Below, piece by piece: positions 1 through 5,769 of a DNA stretch of 5,769 nt (the first letter of the stretch is position 1; each line of letters opens with the position of its first letter). The notes beneath the pieces are model-generated. The model ran no database searches. It was not told the origin of the DNA and was given only the letters and a program-made list of their open reading frames with translations. Source of the stretch: Clostridiales bacterium UBA3277 (lineage in GTDB: Bacteria; Bacillota; Clostridia; Oscillospirales; Oscillospiraceae); NCBI GenBank assembly GCA_002362145.1, contig DETX01000006.1, forward strand, positions 11,704 to 17,472, written 5' to 3'. The position numbers and the translations under genes are program-made.

Positions 1-1576
1 CGCCGTGCCAGCAGTACAGCAGGGCATCGGAGAGCGCCGCCACCTCCGTCATGACCAGGGGCCGCCCGGCGCAGACCAGGGTGACCACCTTTTTCCCGAA
101 GCGCTTCAGACGGCGAAGAAGCTCGATCTGTCCGGCGGGAAGCGTAATGGAGCCCAGGCTCTTGGCCTCGCCGCTGCTGTGGGAGCTCTCGCCCAGGGCC
201 ACAATGACCACATCGGCAGAGCGGGCCTGTTCCACCGACTCATCCAGCAGCGCGGTGCTCTCCAGCCGCACCCGGCTGCCCAGCGCGTCTTTCAGACCCT
301 GGGCGATGGAGATGACATCCTCCGGAAGGCTCTCCGTGGCCCAGGTGCCAAGCAGGGACTCCTGTTCCCGGAGCATGGGGCCCATGGCATATATCTTTTG
401 GGCCGTCAGGGGCAGAAGCCCGGCTGTATTTTTCAGCAGCACAATGCTCCGGGTGGCAAATTTCCGGGCCAGGGCCCGATGCTCCGGACGGAGGACCACC
501 TTGCCGTAGGCCCCCTCCTCGGCATAGGGGTGTTCGAACAGTTCCAGCCGGAATTTGACCCAGAGAATGCGATAAACCGCCTCGTCGATGGTTTTCTCGC
601 TGACCTTTCCCTCGGATACCAGGGCGGAGAGGTTCTTAATATAGCAGGTGCTGAGCATATCCATGTCCACACCGGCATTGACCGCCAGGCAGGCGGCCTC
701 CTTCCGGTCCGCGGCCACTCTCTGATGAACGAGCTGGGCCACCGCGTCCCAGTCGGAGATGACAAACCCCTGGAAGCCGAACTCCTCCTTCAGAATTTCC
801 GTCAGCAGATGGCGGCTGGCGGTGACGGGGGTGCCGTCGTTTTCGTGGAAGGCCGACATCACCGTCAGGGCGCCGGCGTCCACGCAGCTTATGAAGGGGG
901 GCAGATAGGTGTTGCGCAGGGTGTTTTCGCTGATCTCTACGCTTTCGTAGTCCCGGCCGCCCTCTGCCGCGCCGTAGCCCACATAGTGCTTACAGCAGGC
1001 GGCGATCCGATGGGGATGGGCGGGGTCCTCTCCCTGGAATCCCCGGATGGAGGCGGCGCCCATCCGCCCGGCCAGGTACGGGTCCTCGCCGAAGCCCTCG
1101 GCGATCCGGCCCCACCGGGGGTCCCGGGCAATGTCCACCATGGGGGCATAGGTCCAGTGGATGCCGTCGGTGACGGCCTCCCTGGCGGACATGGCCGCGA
1201 AATCCTCGGTGAGCTTTTCGTCAAAGGCCGCCGCCTGGCCCAGGGGGATGGGACCGGCGGTGCGGTGGCCGTGAACGATGTTGGAGCCGTTGATGAGGGG
1301 AATGCCCAGCCGGGTCTCCTCCACGGCGATGCGCTGGCAGCGCTGCCGGTCCTCCAGACTGCCGCAGAACTGGTCCTCGTCGCCTGCCAGAGCGGAGGTG
1401 GCGTAGATGAGGGAGCCCACCCGGCCGGCCCGGATCTCCGGCTCAATCTGGGCAATCTCGTGGCGGGACAGGGGGATTTCATTGAGCTGTCCGATTTTTT
1501 CCTCCAGGGTCATCCGGCCCAAGAGGTCCCGGGCGCGCGCTTCCGACGAAAGGGACGGATTTTTGTAGTCTGTCAT
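1..1576 (-). CDS. Glycoside hydrolase family 3 beta-glycosidase (BglX-like), 3' end off window
   Basis: Probable cytoplasmic exo-acting beta-glucosidase or beta-xylosidase that removes the non-reducing-end sugar of an imported oligosaccharide by a retaining mechanism. Translating the minus strand from the ATG at 1576 gives 525 uninterrupted residues to the left edge; BglX-type proteins usually have 700-760, so the fibronectin-III-like C-terminal domain is missing. The start is set by AGGAGGA 4 bases upstream. There is no signal peptide. The TIM-barrel domain (about residues 12-345) has the segment APMVDIARDPRWGR (144-157), GFGEDPYL (161-168), KHYVGYGAAEGG (196-207) and GFVISDWDA (270-278), where Asp275 is the expected nucleophile. 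The second domain starts near RSIVLLKN (376-383) and contains GESSHSSGEA (462-471); Glu470 is a candidate acid/base. Position 99 is Asn in SNIVHGHRT, where BglX and barley ExoI have a sugar-binding Asp. Last gene of the visible operon. Family is certain; substrate is not. Confidence 0.95.
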   Translation of the reverse strand, partial: MTDYKNPSLSSEARARDLLGRMTLEEKIGQLNEIPLSRHEIAQIEPEIRAGRVGSLIYATSALAGDEDQFCGSLEDRQRCQRIAVEETRLGIPLINGSNIVHGHRTAGPIPLGQAAAFDEKLTEDFAAMSAREAVTDGIHWTYAPMVDIARDPRWGRIAEGFGEDPYLAGRMGAASIRGFQGEDPAHPHRIAACCKHYVGYGAAEGGRDYESVEISENTLRNTYLPPFISCVDAGALTVMSAFHENDGTPVTASRHLLTEILKEEFGFQGFVISDWDAVAQLVHQRVAADRKEAACLAVNAGVDMDMLSTCYIKNLSALVSEGKVSEKTIDEAVYRILWVKFRLELFEHPYAEEGAYGKVVLRPEHRALARKFATRSIVLLKNTAGLLPLTAQKIYAMGPMLREQESLLGTWATESLPEDVISIAQGLKDALGSRVRLESTALLDESVEQARSADVVIVALGESSHSSGEAKSLGSITLPAGQIELLRRLKRFGKKVVTLVCAGRPLVMTEVAALSDALLYCWHG

Positions 1577-1580
1577 AGGG

Positions 1581-1587
1581 TCCTCCT
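1581..1587 (-). promoter_or_regulatory. Ribosome-binding site of the GH3 gene
   Basis: The minus strand reads AGGAGGA here, close to a perfect anti-16S match, 4 bases before the ATG at 1576. Its first A is also the last base of a TGA stop codon (1589-1587) that closes a short coding-like frame, an arrangement typical of translational coupling to an upstream gene end. Confidence 0.85.
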
Positions 1588-1676
1588 CAGAAGATCACTT
1601 CGCCATCCTTGGCGACGGTGATGTGGATGTCGGAATTCTGGTCGAAGAAGTGCTGGAGCAGCAGCGGGGTCAGGTT
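1587..1676 (-). pseudogene. Coding-like C-terminal remnant without a start, between the six-hairpin gene and GH3
   Basis: The minus-strand frame ending at TGA 1589-1587 encodes about 29 residues, including LTPLLLQHFFDQ and DIHITVAKDGEVIF, with C or G at the third position of nearly all codons, like the real genes here. The frame stays open upstream only to a stop at 1742-1740 and has no ATG, so it cannot be a normal complete gene. It lies in the -1 frame relative to the six-hairpin gene and begins just as that gene stops (TGA 1672-1670). Two readings are possible: the tail of a gene otherwise deleted from between the six-hairpin and GH3 genes, or the original C-terminus of the six-hairpin protein cut off by a frameshift. 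I favour the first, because the six-hairpin protein already ends in a normal beta-strand tail. The sequence matches no family I recognise. Confidence 0.5.
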
Positions 1677-3106
1677 TCGCTTGAGAGGGTGATTTCCAGC
1701 AGAACATCGCCGGTTTCGCCATAGGAGAGGAAGGCCTCCTCACGGGGTTCGCCGTTGACCCTCACGGAGGTGACGCGGCTTCCGCTGCCCGTCAGCAGCA
1801 CCGTCACCCGGCTCTGGCGCAGCGGGATGTTTTCCAGAGAGCAGCCTCCCCAGAGCCTGGGGACACAGGGCCGGAACCGAACGCCCGCCTCCTCCGGCTT
1901 CAGGCCAAAGAGCCCGTGGAGAATGCCTCGGATGTAGCCGGTGGCGGACCAGGTCTGGTCGTGGCAGGAGCCCCAGTGGCGGCCGATCTGCCAGCCTCCG
2001 TCGGGTTCCCCGGTGTAGGGATTGTAGATCTCGTAGAAGGACCGGCCGCCCCGGAGCACAAGCTGGGCCATGCGCAGAAGCTCTGCTTTCAGTTCCTCCG
2101 GCCGGCTGGCCCGGGACAGGGCCGTGATATAAAAGCCGTTGATAAAGGGCCAGATCAAATCGTTGTGCCGCCCCGGCGTTTGCCCGGCGGGAAGTCCCGG
2201 GAAGGGGGGGTGGATGGAGGCCAGACCATAGGGACTGACGGTCAGATGATCCAGCAGTTCCGCCGCCCGATCCTCCGGGCAGATGCCGAAGAGAATGGCA
2301 AAGCAGATGCCGCAGCCCTCCTGGGCGGGGCAGGTTCTGCCGTCGGGGTAGAGGAAGTAGTCGTAGCTTCCCCGGCTTTCGTTCCAGAGATGGCGGTTGA
2401 TGGCCTGGGCCAGCTCCCGGCTCCGGACGTCCAAGAGCGGACACTCGTCACCCAGAAGCCTGGCCATCTGCCCGGCAATGGCATAGGCCCGGCTGTAGAT
2501 GCAGTTGGTGCTGAGGGTCATGATGCCCTTCACCGCCGGATGGTCGCCGACGAAGGAGGAGCCGTTCCCCGGCTCGTGGAGGTCCGGGGGATAGCCGGAG
2601 ATGCCGTCGTTAAAGAAGGAACCGCCGGTGAAAAGGCCGAAGGCCGGATTGCAGGCCGTCTTTTCCAGGACGTCCAGGGTGTTGCGGATGGCCTCGTAGG
2701 CCCTTTTCAGAAACTCCCGGTCTCCGGTGAGGAGATAGTGGTTCCAGGCGCCCACGGCCCAGATGATCTTGTCCCAGCTCTGGTCATCCATTTGCAGACG
2801 GAGATCTCCGCTTTCGTCCCGCTGGCACACCGCCCAGAGGGTGTTTTCCGCCACCCGGGGACTGAGCAGACTGGCGCAGTTCCAGCAGTTGATGGCGGCG
2901 TCCCGGGTCCAGGGGGAGGCGTAGTTCCCTCCTGCCCGGATCATGAGACCCAGCTTCCGGTCAAGAAGGCCGGTCTTGTCATACCGCTCCGGGTCGCAGG
3001 GGACGGTATTGATTTCCAGCAGGTTTTTCAGCGCGATGTCGTAGACCTCCCGGATCATGGGGTTTGGGACTTTCAGCACCGGCGGCTGAGGCCGATATTC
3101 CGGCAT
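1670..3106 (-). CDS. Six-hairpin (alpha/alpha)6-barrel glycosidase, MGH1/GH63-like, family uncertain
   Basis: Predicted cytoplasmic inverting glycosidase of 478 residues with an (alpha/alpha)6 toroid followed by a small beta-sandwich tail (from about residue 405). Supporting motifs are SPWTRDAAI (64-72), resembling the W-x-R-D signature near the active site of glucoamylase/GH63-type barrels; DDQSWDKIIWAVGAWNHYL (107-125); NDGISGYPPD (166-175); HNDLIWPFINGFY (314-326); FYEIYNPYTGEPDGGW (357-372), whose Glu359 sits where related families place the general base; and HWGSCHDQTWSATGYIRGIL (377-396). Asp167 and Asp175 are candidate acids. It is rich in Cys (14), including Cys265, Cys268 and Cys276, and lacks a signal peptide, both fitting a cytoplasmic enzyme. 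The ATG at 3106 has AGGAG 9 bases upstream; the in-frame ATG at 3112 is only 3 bases from it and is less likely. The same frame runs open further upstream to 3382 but that part overlaps the preceding gene and looks non-coding. Possible substrates are alpha-glucosides, alpha-mannosides or rhamnosides; the sequence does not decide. Confidence 0.8.
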   Translation of the reverse strand: MPEYRPQPPVLKVPNPMIREVYDIALKNLLEINTVPCDPERYDKTGLLDRKLGLMIRAGGNYASPWTRDAAINCWNCASLLSPRVAENTLWAVCQRDESGDLRLQMDDQSWDKIIWAVGAWNHYLLTGDREFLKRAYEAIRNTLDVLEKTACNPAFGLFTGGSFFNDGISGYPPDLHEPGNGSSFVGDHPAVKGIMTLSTNCIYSRAYAIAGQMARLLGDECPLLDVRSRELAQAINRHLWNESRGSYDYFLYPDGRTCPAQEGCGICFAILFGICPEDRAAELLDHLTVSPYGLASIHPPFPGLPAGQTPGRHNDLIWPFINGFYITALSRASRPEELKAELLRMAQLVLRGGRSFYEIYNPYTGEPDGGWQIGRHWGSCHDQTWSATGYIRGILHGLFGLKPEEAGVRFRPCVPRLWGGCSLENIPLRQSRVTVLLTGSGSRVTSVRVNGEPREEAFLSYGETGDVLLEITLSSET

Positions 3107-3115
3107 ATCCATCTT

Positions 3116-3120
3116 CTCCT
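3116..3120 (-). promoter_or_regulatory. Ribosome-binding site that decides the start of the six-hairpin gene
   Basis: AGGAG on the minus strand, inside an AAAAAGGAGAA 11-mer (3124-3114) that recurs exactly before the PL11-like gene (4480-4470). Spacing is 9 bases to the ATG at 3106 and only 3 to the ATG at 3112, favouring 3106. Confidence 0.75.
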
Positions 3121-3128
3121 TTTTATGG

Positions 3129-3156
3129 AAAGCGGCCGCCTCCGGGCAGCCGCTTT
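3129..3156 (-). promoter_or_regulatory. Intercistronic hairpin between the PL11-like and six-hairpin genes
   Basis: A 12-bp stem (3129-3140 with 3145-3156) closes a four-base loop. In the minus-strand RNA all 12 pairs form, one of them a G-U wobble; in plus-strand RNA that pair is a C-A mismatch. The stem is GC-rich, but on the minus strand it is followed only by UUUCC, so it should be a weak terminator. It starts 9 bases after the stop of the PL11-like gene and ends just before the next ribosome-binding site. It could be a partial terminator/attenuator or an mRNA processing and stability element that sets different levels of the flanking genes. On the plus strand the stem is followed by five T, so it could also stop antisense transcription. 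Confidence 0.6.
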
Positions 3157-3165
3157 TTAAGGTGG

Positions 3166-4464
3166 TTAGCGCTGGGTGAAGGCGGGAACCTCCCGGGCCT
3201 CCGGATCGCCCCAGATGCGGACGGTGCCCTCCTGGGGATAGAAGAGCATCATCTGCTCCCCGGGGTGATTTAGGAGCTTGCCGCTTCTCACCTGTTCGCC
3301 GCCGAGATAGGCGATGTAATTGCCCTGGGCGTCCCGGACCCACCCGGCGTTTTCGCCGCTGACGGAGTAGAACTCGTGGCAATAGTCGCCGTTAAAGTCC
3401 ACGGGCATATACTCAGAGCCCTTGAAGGGCAGGGGCTGGGGGAGCGGCTGGCCGGTGACGGCGTCGAAGTAGAAATCCGTGGGCTCTGTGTCGCAGATGG
3501 TGTTGTTGATGACCTGGCGGTTGATGCGCATGGCCATGGCCACCTTCCGGCCCTCCGGCCCGATGTTGGCCAGCCAGCCGTTGTGCATATGGCCCACGCT
3601 CTCCACGGCGGTCCAGACCCGGCTGCCCTGGGCGTCGTAGGTGATGACCCGGGGCTCGCCCTCCTGCTCGTAGTCCTCCCGGCAGGTGTAGATGTACTTT
3701 TTGCCGCTTTTGGGATCGATAAAGGGCAGAACGATGTCCGAATGGCCCAGATAGCGGCCCTTGTCGGCGCAGAAGAGCTCGTGGCCGTCCTCCAGGCTGA
3801 TGAGCCGTTCGCCCCAGAAGAGCTCATCCACGCCGTCGTCGTTAAAGTCCAGCACAAGGCAGAGGTGGCTGGCTCTGGCGCCGCCGTCGTCTCCGATGAC
3901 GATGTCCCAGCGCTTGTTCATCCCGGCGTCGTGGCATTGCAGATACATATTGGCGTAGGTGCCCTGGGCGGTGACCAGCACCGGCTCTCCGTGGACATAT
4001 CCGGCGGTGATGTAGAACCGGTAGGAGTGGGACATGGTGTCGTTGATGGTGTTGTCCGGCCAGGGCCAGCGGCCGGTGGCCTCGCCGCTGCGGGGGTCGA
4101 TGCGCTCCAGAACCCGGGAATTCAGGCTGAAGGGCAGATGGGGATTGAGGTTGTTGAGCAGCCAGATTTCATCGGTGCCGTCGCCGTCCAGGTCGAAGGA
4201 GATGAAGGGGGTGAGCCAGACCCCCGGGATGACGCCGGTGCCCAGGTCCCGCTCCCACAGCAGCATCCCGCTTTCGCTGAACAGGGCCATTTTCAGGGTG
4301 TCCTTGGGGAAGTCAAACAGCTCCGGCCAGGGATCGATGTTGGGCTGGGAGGAATAGACGAATAAAACAGCGTTCTCGGGGCGGCCGGCAAGCCGGACGG
4401 GAACGGAACGGACCTGGCCCAGGCGGGAGCCCAGGTGGTATTCTCTCAAAGCAGTCAGTTTCAT
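3166..4464 (-). CDS. Leaderless beta-propeller-like protein related to rhamnogalacturonan lyase family PL11
   Basis: A complete 432-residue protein with no signal peptide or membrane segment. It carries acidic calcium-loop motifs of the kind found in PL11 and FG-GAP propellers: DLDGDGTDE (91-99), DFNDDGVDE (206-214) and a degenerate DFNGDYCHE (356-364). Other segments follow PL11 order: YLGHSDIVLPFIDPKSG (238-254) resembles the PL11 'GHGD...DIDP' region, GHMHNGWLANIGPEG (291-305) the 'G.G..ADIDP' region, and the C-terminal LLNHPGEQMMLFYPQEGTVRIW (397-418) the 'GDWREE...LRIY' region. Several of these are weakened, and it is shorter than typical secreted PL11 enzymes (about 600 residues), so lyase activity is not assured; it may bind or cleave a different glycan. 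The ATG at 4464 has AGGAG 7 bases upstream and lies 14 bases after the GH38 stop, indicating translational coupling. Alternative: a non-catalytic calcium-binding propeller. Fold assignment is fairly good, function uncertain. Confidence 0.75.
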   Translation of the reverse strand: MKLTALREYHLGSRLGQVRSVPVRLAGRPENAVLFVYSSQPNIDPWPELFDFPKDTLKMALFSESGMLLWERDLGTGVIPGVWLTPFISFDLDGDGTDEIWLLNNLNPHLPFSLNSRVLERIDPRSGEATGRWPWPDNTINDTMSHSYRFYITAGYVHGEPVLVTAQGTYANMYLQCHDAGMNKRWDIVIGDDGGARASHLCLVLDFNDDGVDELFWGERLISLEDGHELFCADKGRYLGHSDIVLPFIDPKSGKKYIYTCREDYEQEGEPRVITYDAQGSRVWTAVESVGHMHNGWLANIGPEGRKVAMAMRINRQVINNTICDTEPTDFYFDAVTGQPLPQPLPFKGSEYMPVDFNGDYCHEFYSVSGENAGWVRDAQGNYIAYLGGEQVRSGKLLNHPGEQMMLFYPQEGTVRIWGDPEAREVPAFTQR

Positions 4465-4471
4465 GGAAATT

Positions 4472-4476
4472 CTCCT
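4472..4476 (-). promoter_or_regulatory. Ribosome-binding site of the PL11-like gene
   Basis: AGGAG on the minus strand, 7 bases before the ATG at 4464. The A-tract preceding it begins within the TAA stop codon of the GH38 gene (4481-4479), so ribosomes ending GH38 are delivered directly onto this site. Confidence 0.8.
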
Positions 4477-4478
4477 TT

Positions 4479-5769
4479 TTACTTGGCGAAGGAAACGCCG
4501 GTGATATGGAAGGTTTTCACTTCAAAGGGGCCAAAGTCCGCGGTCCAGCTGCCATCCCCGGCGGGCACATCCCGGATGGGATTTTCCGGCATATCGGTCT
4601 CGGTGACGGCGGTGAAGGGCAGAGCCAGCCGGAAACGGCCCTGGAGGGTCATGTTCATGGACTGATAGGCCCGGATTACCAGACCGTCCCCATTTTCCGC
4701 GGGCTTGACGGTGTCGATGACAATGCCGTCGCCGGAGCAGGAGAGCAGGCTGTCCATGGGATACGCGCCGGAAACACACAGGGGCTCCAGGTTCATCTCA
4801 TAGCCCTGGCGGACCACGCCGCTGTGGGAGAGGGGGCCGTCCCAGAAATACACGCCGTATTGGAAGCTGTGGTGGCCCTGATCCGCCCGGAAGTCCGGGG
4901 CCTTGGGGGAGCGCAGCAGGCTCAGGCTCAAGCTGGCGCCCTGGCCGCTGATGCCGTACTTGCAGTCGTTGAGCAGGGCGGCACCCCGATTGTCCTCCGC
5001 CACGGCGGACCACTTGTGATTGCACACCTCAAACCGGTCCTTGTCGTACTGGCGGTTTGCGTGGGTGGGGCGCTTGATAAATCCGTACTGGATTTCGTTG
5101 TACATTTCCTCGGCGTGGAGGGCGAAGGGGAACGCCACCTTCAGCAGCTTATGGCTCTCGTTCCAGTCGATTTCCGTGCGGAAGGTGATGCGCCGGGAAC
5201 CCTTTTCCAGGATCACGGTCTGGCTCAGAAGGCTGTTGTTCAGCTTGCGGCGGTAGTGGACGCTGTCAAAGAGGGGGCCGGACTGGGTCTCGTCAAAGAC
5301 GGCGGGCTCCGTCAGCTCCATGGGGTTTTCCAGGTGGGTGCTGTCCAGATCCCAGGCGTCAAAGTGACGGGGAATATCCCGGAACATCTGCATCTGGTTG
5401 CCGGGCCCGGCCAGCCACTGCCGCTGGGTCTGCTTGTCGCGGACCTGGGCGAGGGAACCGTCGGCGGCGAATTCCACCCGCAGATATTCGTTTTCCAGAA
5501 CCGGCAGGCCATTGGTGATCCGGGGCGCCTCCGGCTGGGCGTCCGCCCGATAGAGGACCCGGGAGGCAAAGGGGGCCAGGGTGATCCGGACCCAGGGCTT
5601 TTCGCCAAGCGCCTGGACCGTCAGGGGGCCGTCCTCGGTCCGGGCCCCGGTCCAGCCCTGGGGCAGGGGAATGAGGGCGCTGCGCTCCCAGGACAGGGAG
5701 TTGAACACGGTGATGGCATCCTCCTGGGGACGTCCCAGAAGCCCCTTCATACTGATATTCAATAAAAAA
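4479..5769 (-). CDS. Alpha-mannosidase, glycoside hydrolase family 38, C-terminal part only
   Basis: The C-terminal beta-domains of a GH38 retaining alpha-mannosidase, which as a full protein hydrolyses terminal alpha-mannose with a zinc-dependent N-terminal catalytic domain. Counting from the internal ATG at 5750, 423 residues contain family hallmarks: VFNSLSWERS (15-24), LENEYLRVEFAADGSL (85-100), MFRDIPRHFDAWDLD (122-136), DWNESHKLLKVAFPF (195-209), EIQYGFIKRPTHANRQYDKD (219-238), and ALLNDCKYGIS (258-268) followed by LSLLRSPKAPD (276-286). The pattern resembles the Ams1-like cytosolic/bacterial group. The catalytic domain (normally about 500-600 residues more) is not in the window. The frame is open to the right edge, and neither the ATG at 5750 nor the TTG at 5762 has a ribosome-binding site, unlike every other gene here. 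The gene is therefore cut by the window edge rather than naturally short. It is the first visible gene of the operon. Confidence 0.95.
   Translation of the reverse strand, partial: FLLNISMKGLLGRPQEDAITVFNSLSWERSALIPLPQGWTGARTEDGPLTVQALGEKPWVRITLAPFASRVLYRADAQPEAPRITNGLPVLENEYLRVEFAADGSLAQVRDKQTQRQWLAGPGNQMQMFRDIPRHFDAWDLDSTHLENPMELTEPAVFDETQSGPLFDSVHYRRKLNNSLLSQTVILEKGSRRITFRTEIDWNESHKLLKVAFPFALHAEEMYNEIQYGFIKRPTHANRQYDKDRFEVCNHKWSAVAEDNRGAALLNDCKYGISGQGASLSLSLLRSPKAPDFRADQGHHSFQYGVYFWDGPLSHSGVVRQGYEMNLEPLCVSGAYPMDSLLSCSGDGIVIDTVKPAENGDGLVIRAYQSMNMTLQGRFRLALPFTAVTETDMPENPIRDVPAGDGSWTADFGPFEVKTFHITGVSFAK

Noticed and set aside
1600..1615. Small inverted repeat (6-bp arms, 4-base loop) upstream of the GH3 gene
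   Set aside because: Short stem inside the coding-like remnant, explained by codons of VAKDGE; too weak to call a regulatory element.
5..1621. Plus-strand open frame of 538 codons opposite the GH3 gene
   Set aside because: It mirrors the GC3-biased GH3 gene, has no ribosome-binding site or recognisable domain and a Gly/Ala/His/Gln-rich composition typical of antisense frames in GC-rich DNA.
1670..1680. Programmed -1 frameshift at the end of the six-hairpin gene
   Set aside because: The shift needed would re-pair GAA as CGA and no X-XXY-YYZ slippery heptamer is present, so decay or deletion is a simpler explanation.
1916..3160. Plus-strand open frame of 414 codons opposite the six-hairpin gene
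   Set aside because: Antisense shadow of a gene with clear glycosidase motifs; no family-like motif of its own.
3107..3382. Upstream extension of the six-hairpin reading frame to an ATG at 3382
   Set aside because: It overlaps the end of the PL11-like gene, is Arg/Pro/Gly-rich like a shadow frame and ignores the good ribosome-binding site at 3120-3116.
3376..4365. Plus-strand open frame of 329 codons opposite the PL11-like gene
   Set aside because: Val/Ala/Gly-rich antisense shadow without a ribosome-binding site or motif.
4479..5762. Reading the GH38 gene as a complete protein starting at TTG 5762 or ATG 5750
   Set aside because: Neither start has a ribosome-binding site, the frame is open to the edge, and the catalytic domain that must precede this part is absent.
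4506..5765. Plus-strand open frame of 419 codons opposite the GH38 gene
   Set aside because: Antisense shadow; the minus strand carries unmistakable GH38 motifs across the same stretch.

Overview
The window is a single-direction, GC-rich block in which all four genes lie on the minus strand, so transcription runs from the right edge to the left edge. High G+C, strong AGGAG/AGGAGG ribosome-binding sites, short spacers and enzymes without signal peptides suggest a GC-rich anaerobic Firmicute, for example an Oscillospiraceae- or Lachnospiraceae-type gut bacterium. That placement is an inference from style, since no phylogenetic marker is present.

In order of transcription the genes are: (1) the C-terminal part of a GH38 alpha-mannosidase (5769-4479), whose N-terminal catalytic domain lies off the right edge; (2) after 14 bases, a leaderless protein with calcium-loop, beta-propeller-like repeats resembling rhamnogalacturonan lyase family PL11 (4464-3166); (3) after 59 bases that contain a strong hairpin, an (alpha/alpha)6-barrel 'six-hairpin' glycosidase of uncertain family (3106-1670); (4) after a 93-base spacer, a GH3 beta-glycosidase (1576-1) that runs off the left edge before its C-terminal fibronectin-III-like domain. 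The spacer before the GH3 gene is not neutral. It holds about 29 codons of coding-like sequence with no start, ending on the stop codon next to the GH3 ribosome-binding site. This is best read as the remnant of a lost or shifted gene end.

The four genes look like one operon for intracellular breakdown of an imported oligosaccharide. GH38 would remove alpha-mannose, GH3 would remove beta-linked sugars, and the six-hairpin enzyme would remove another terminal sugar. The role of the PL11-like protein is open. No transporter, regulator, promoter, RNA gene, mobile element or CRISPR array is visible. I see no wholly new system. The points most worth checking are the PL11-like cytoplasmic protein, the coding remnant before GH3, and an Asp-to-Asn change at a normally conserved sugar-binding position of the GH3 enzyme.
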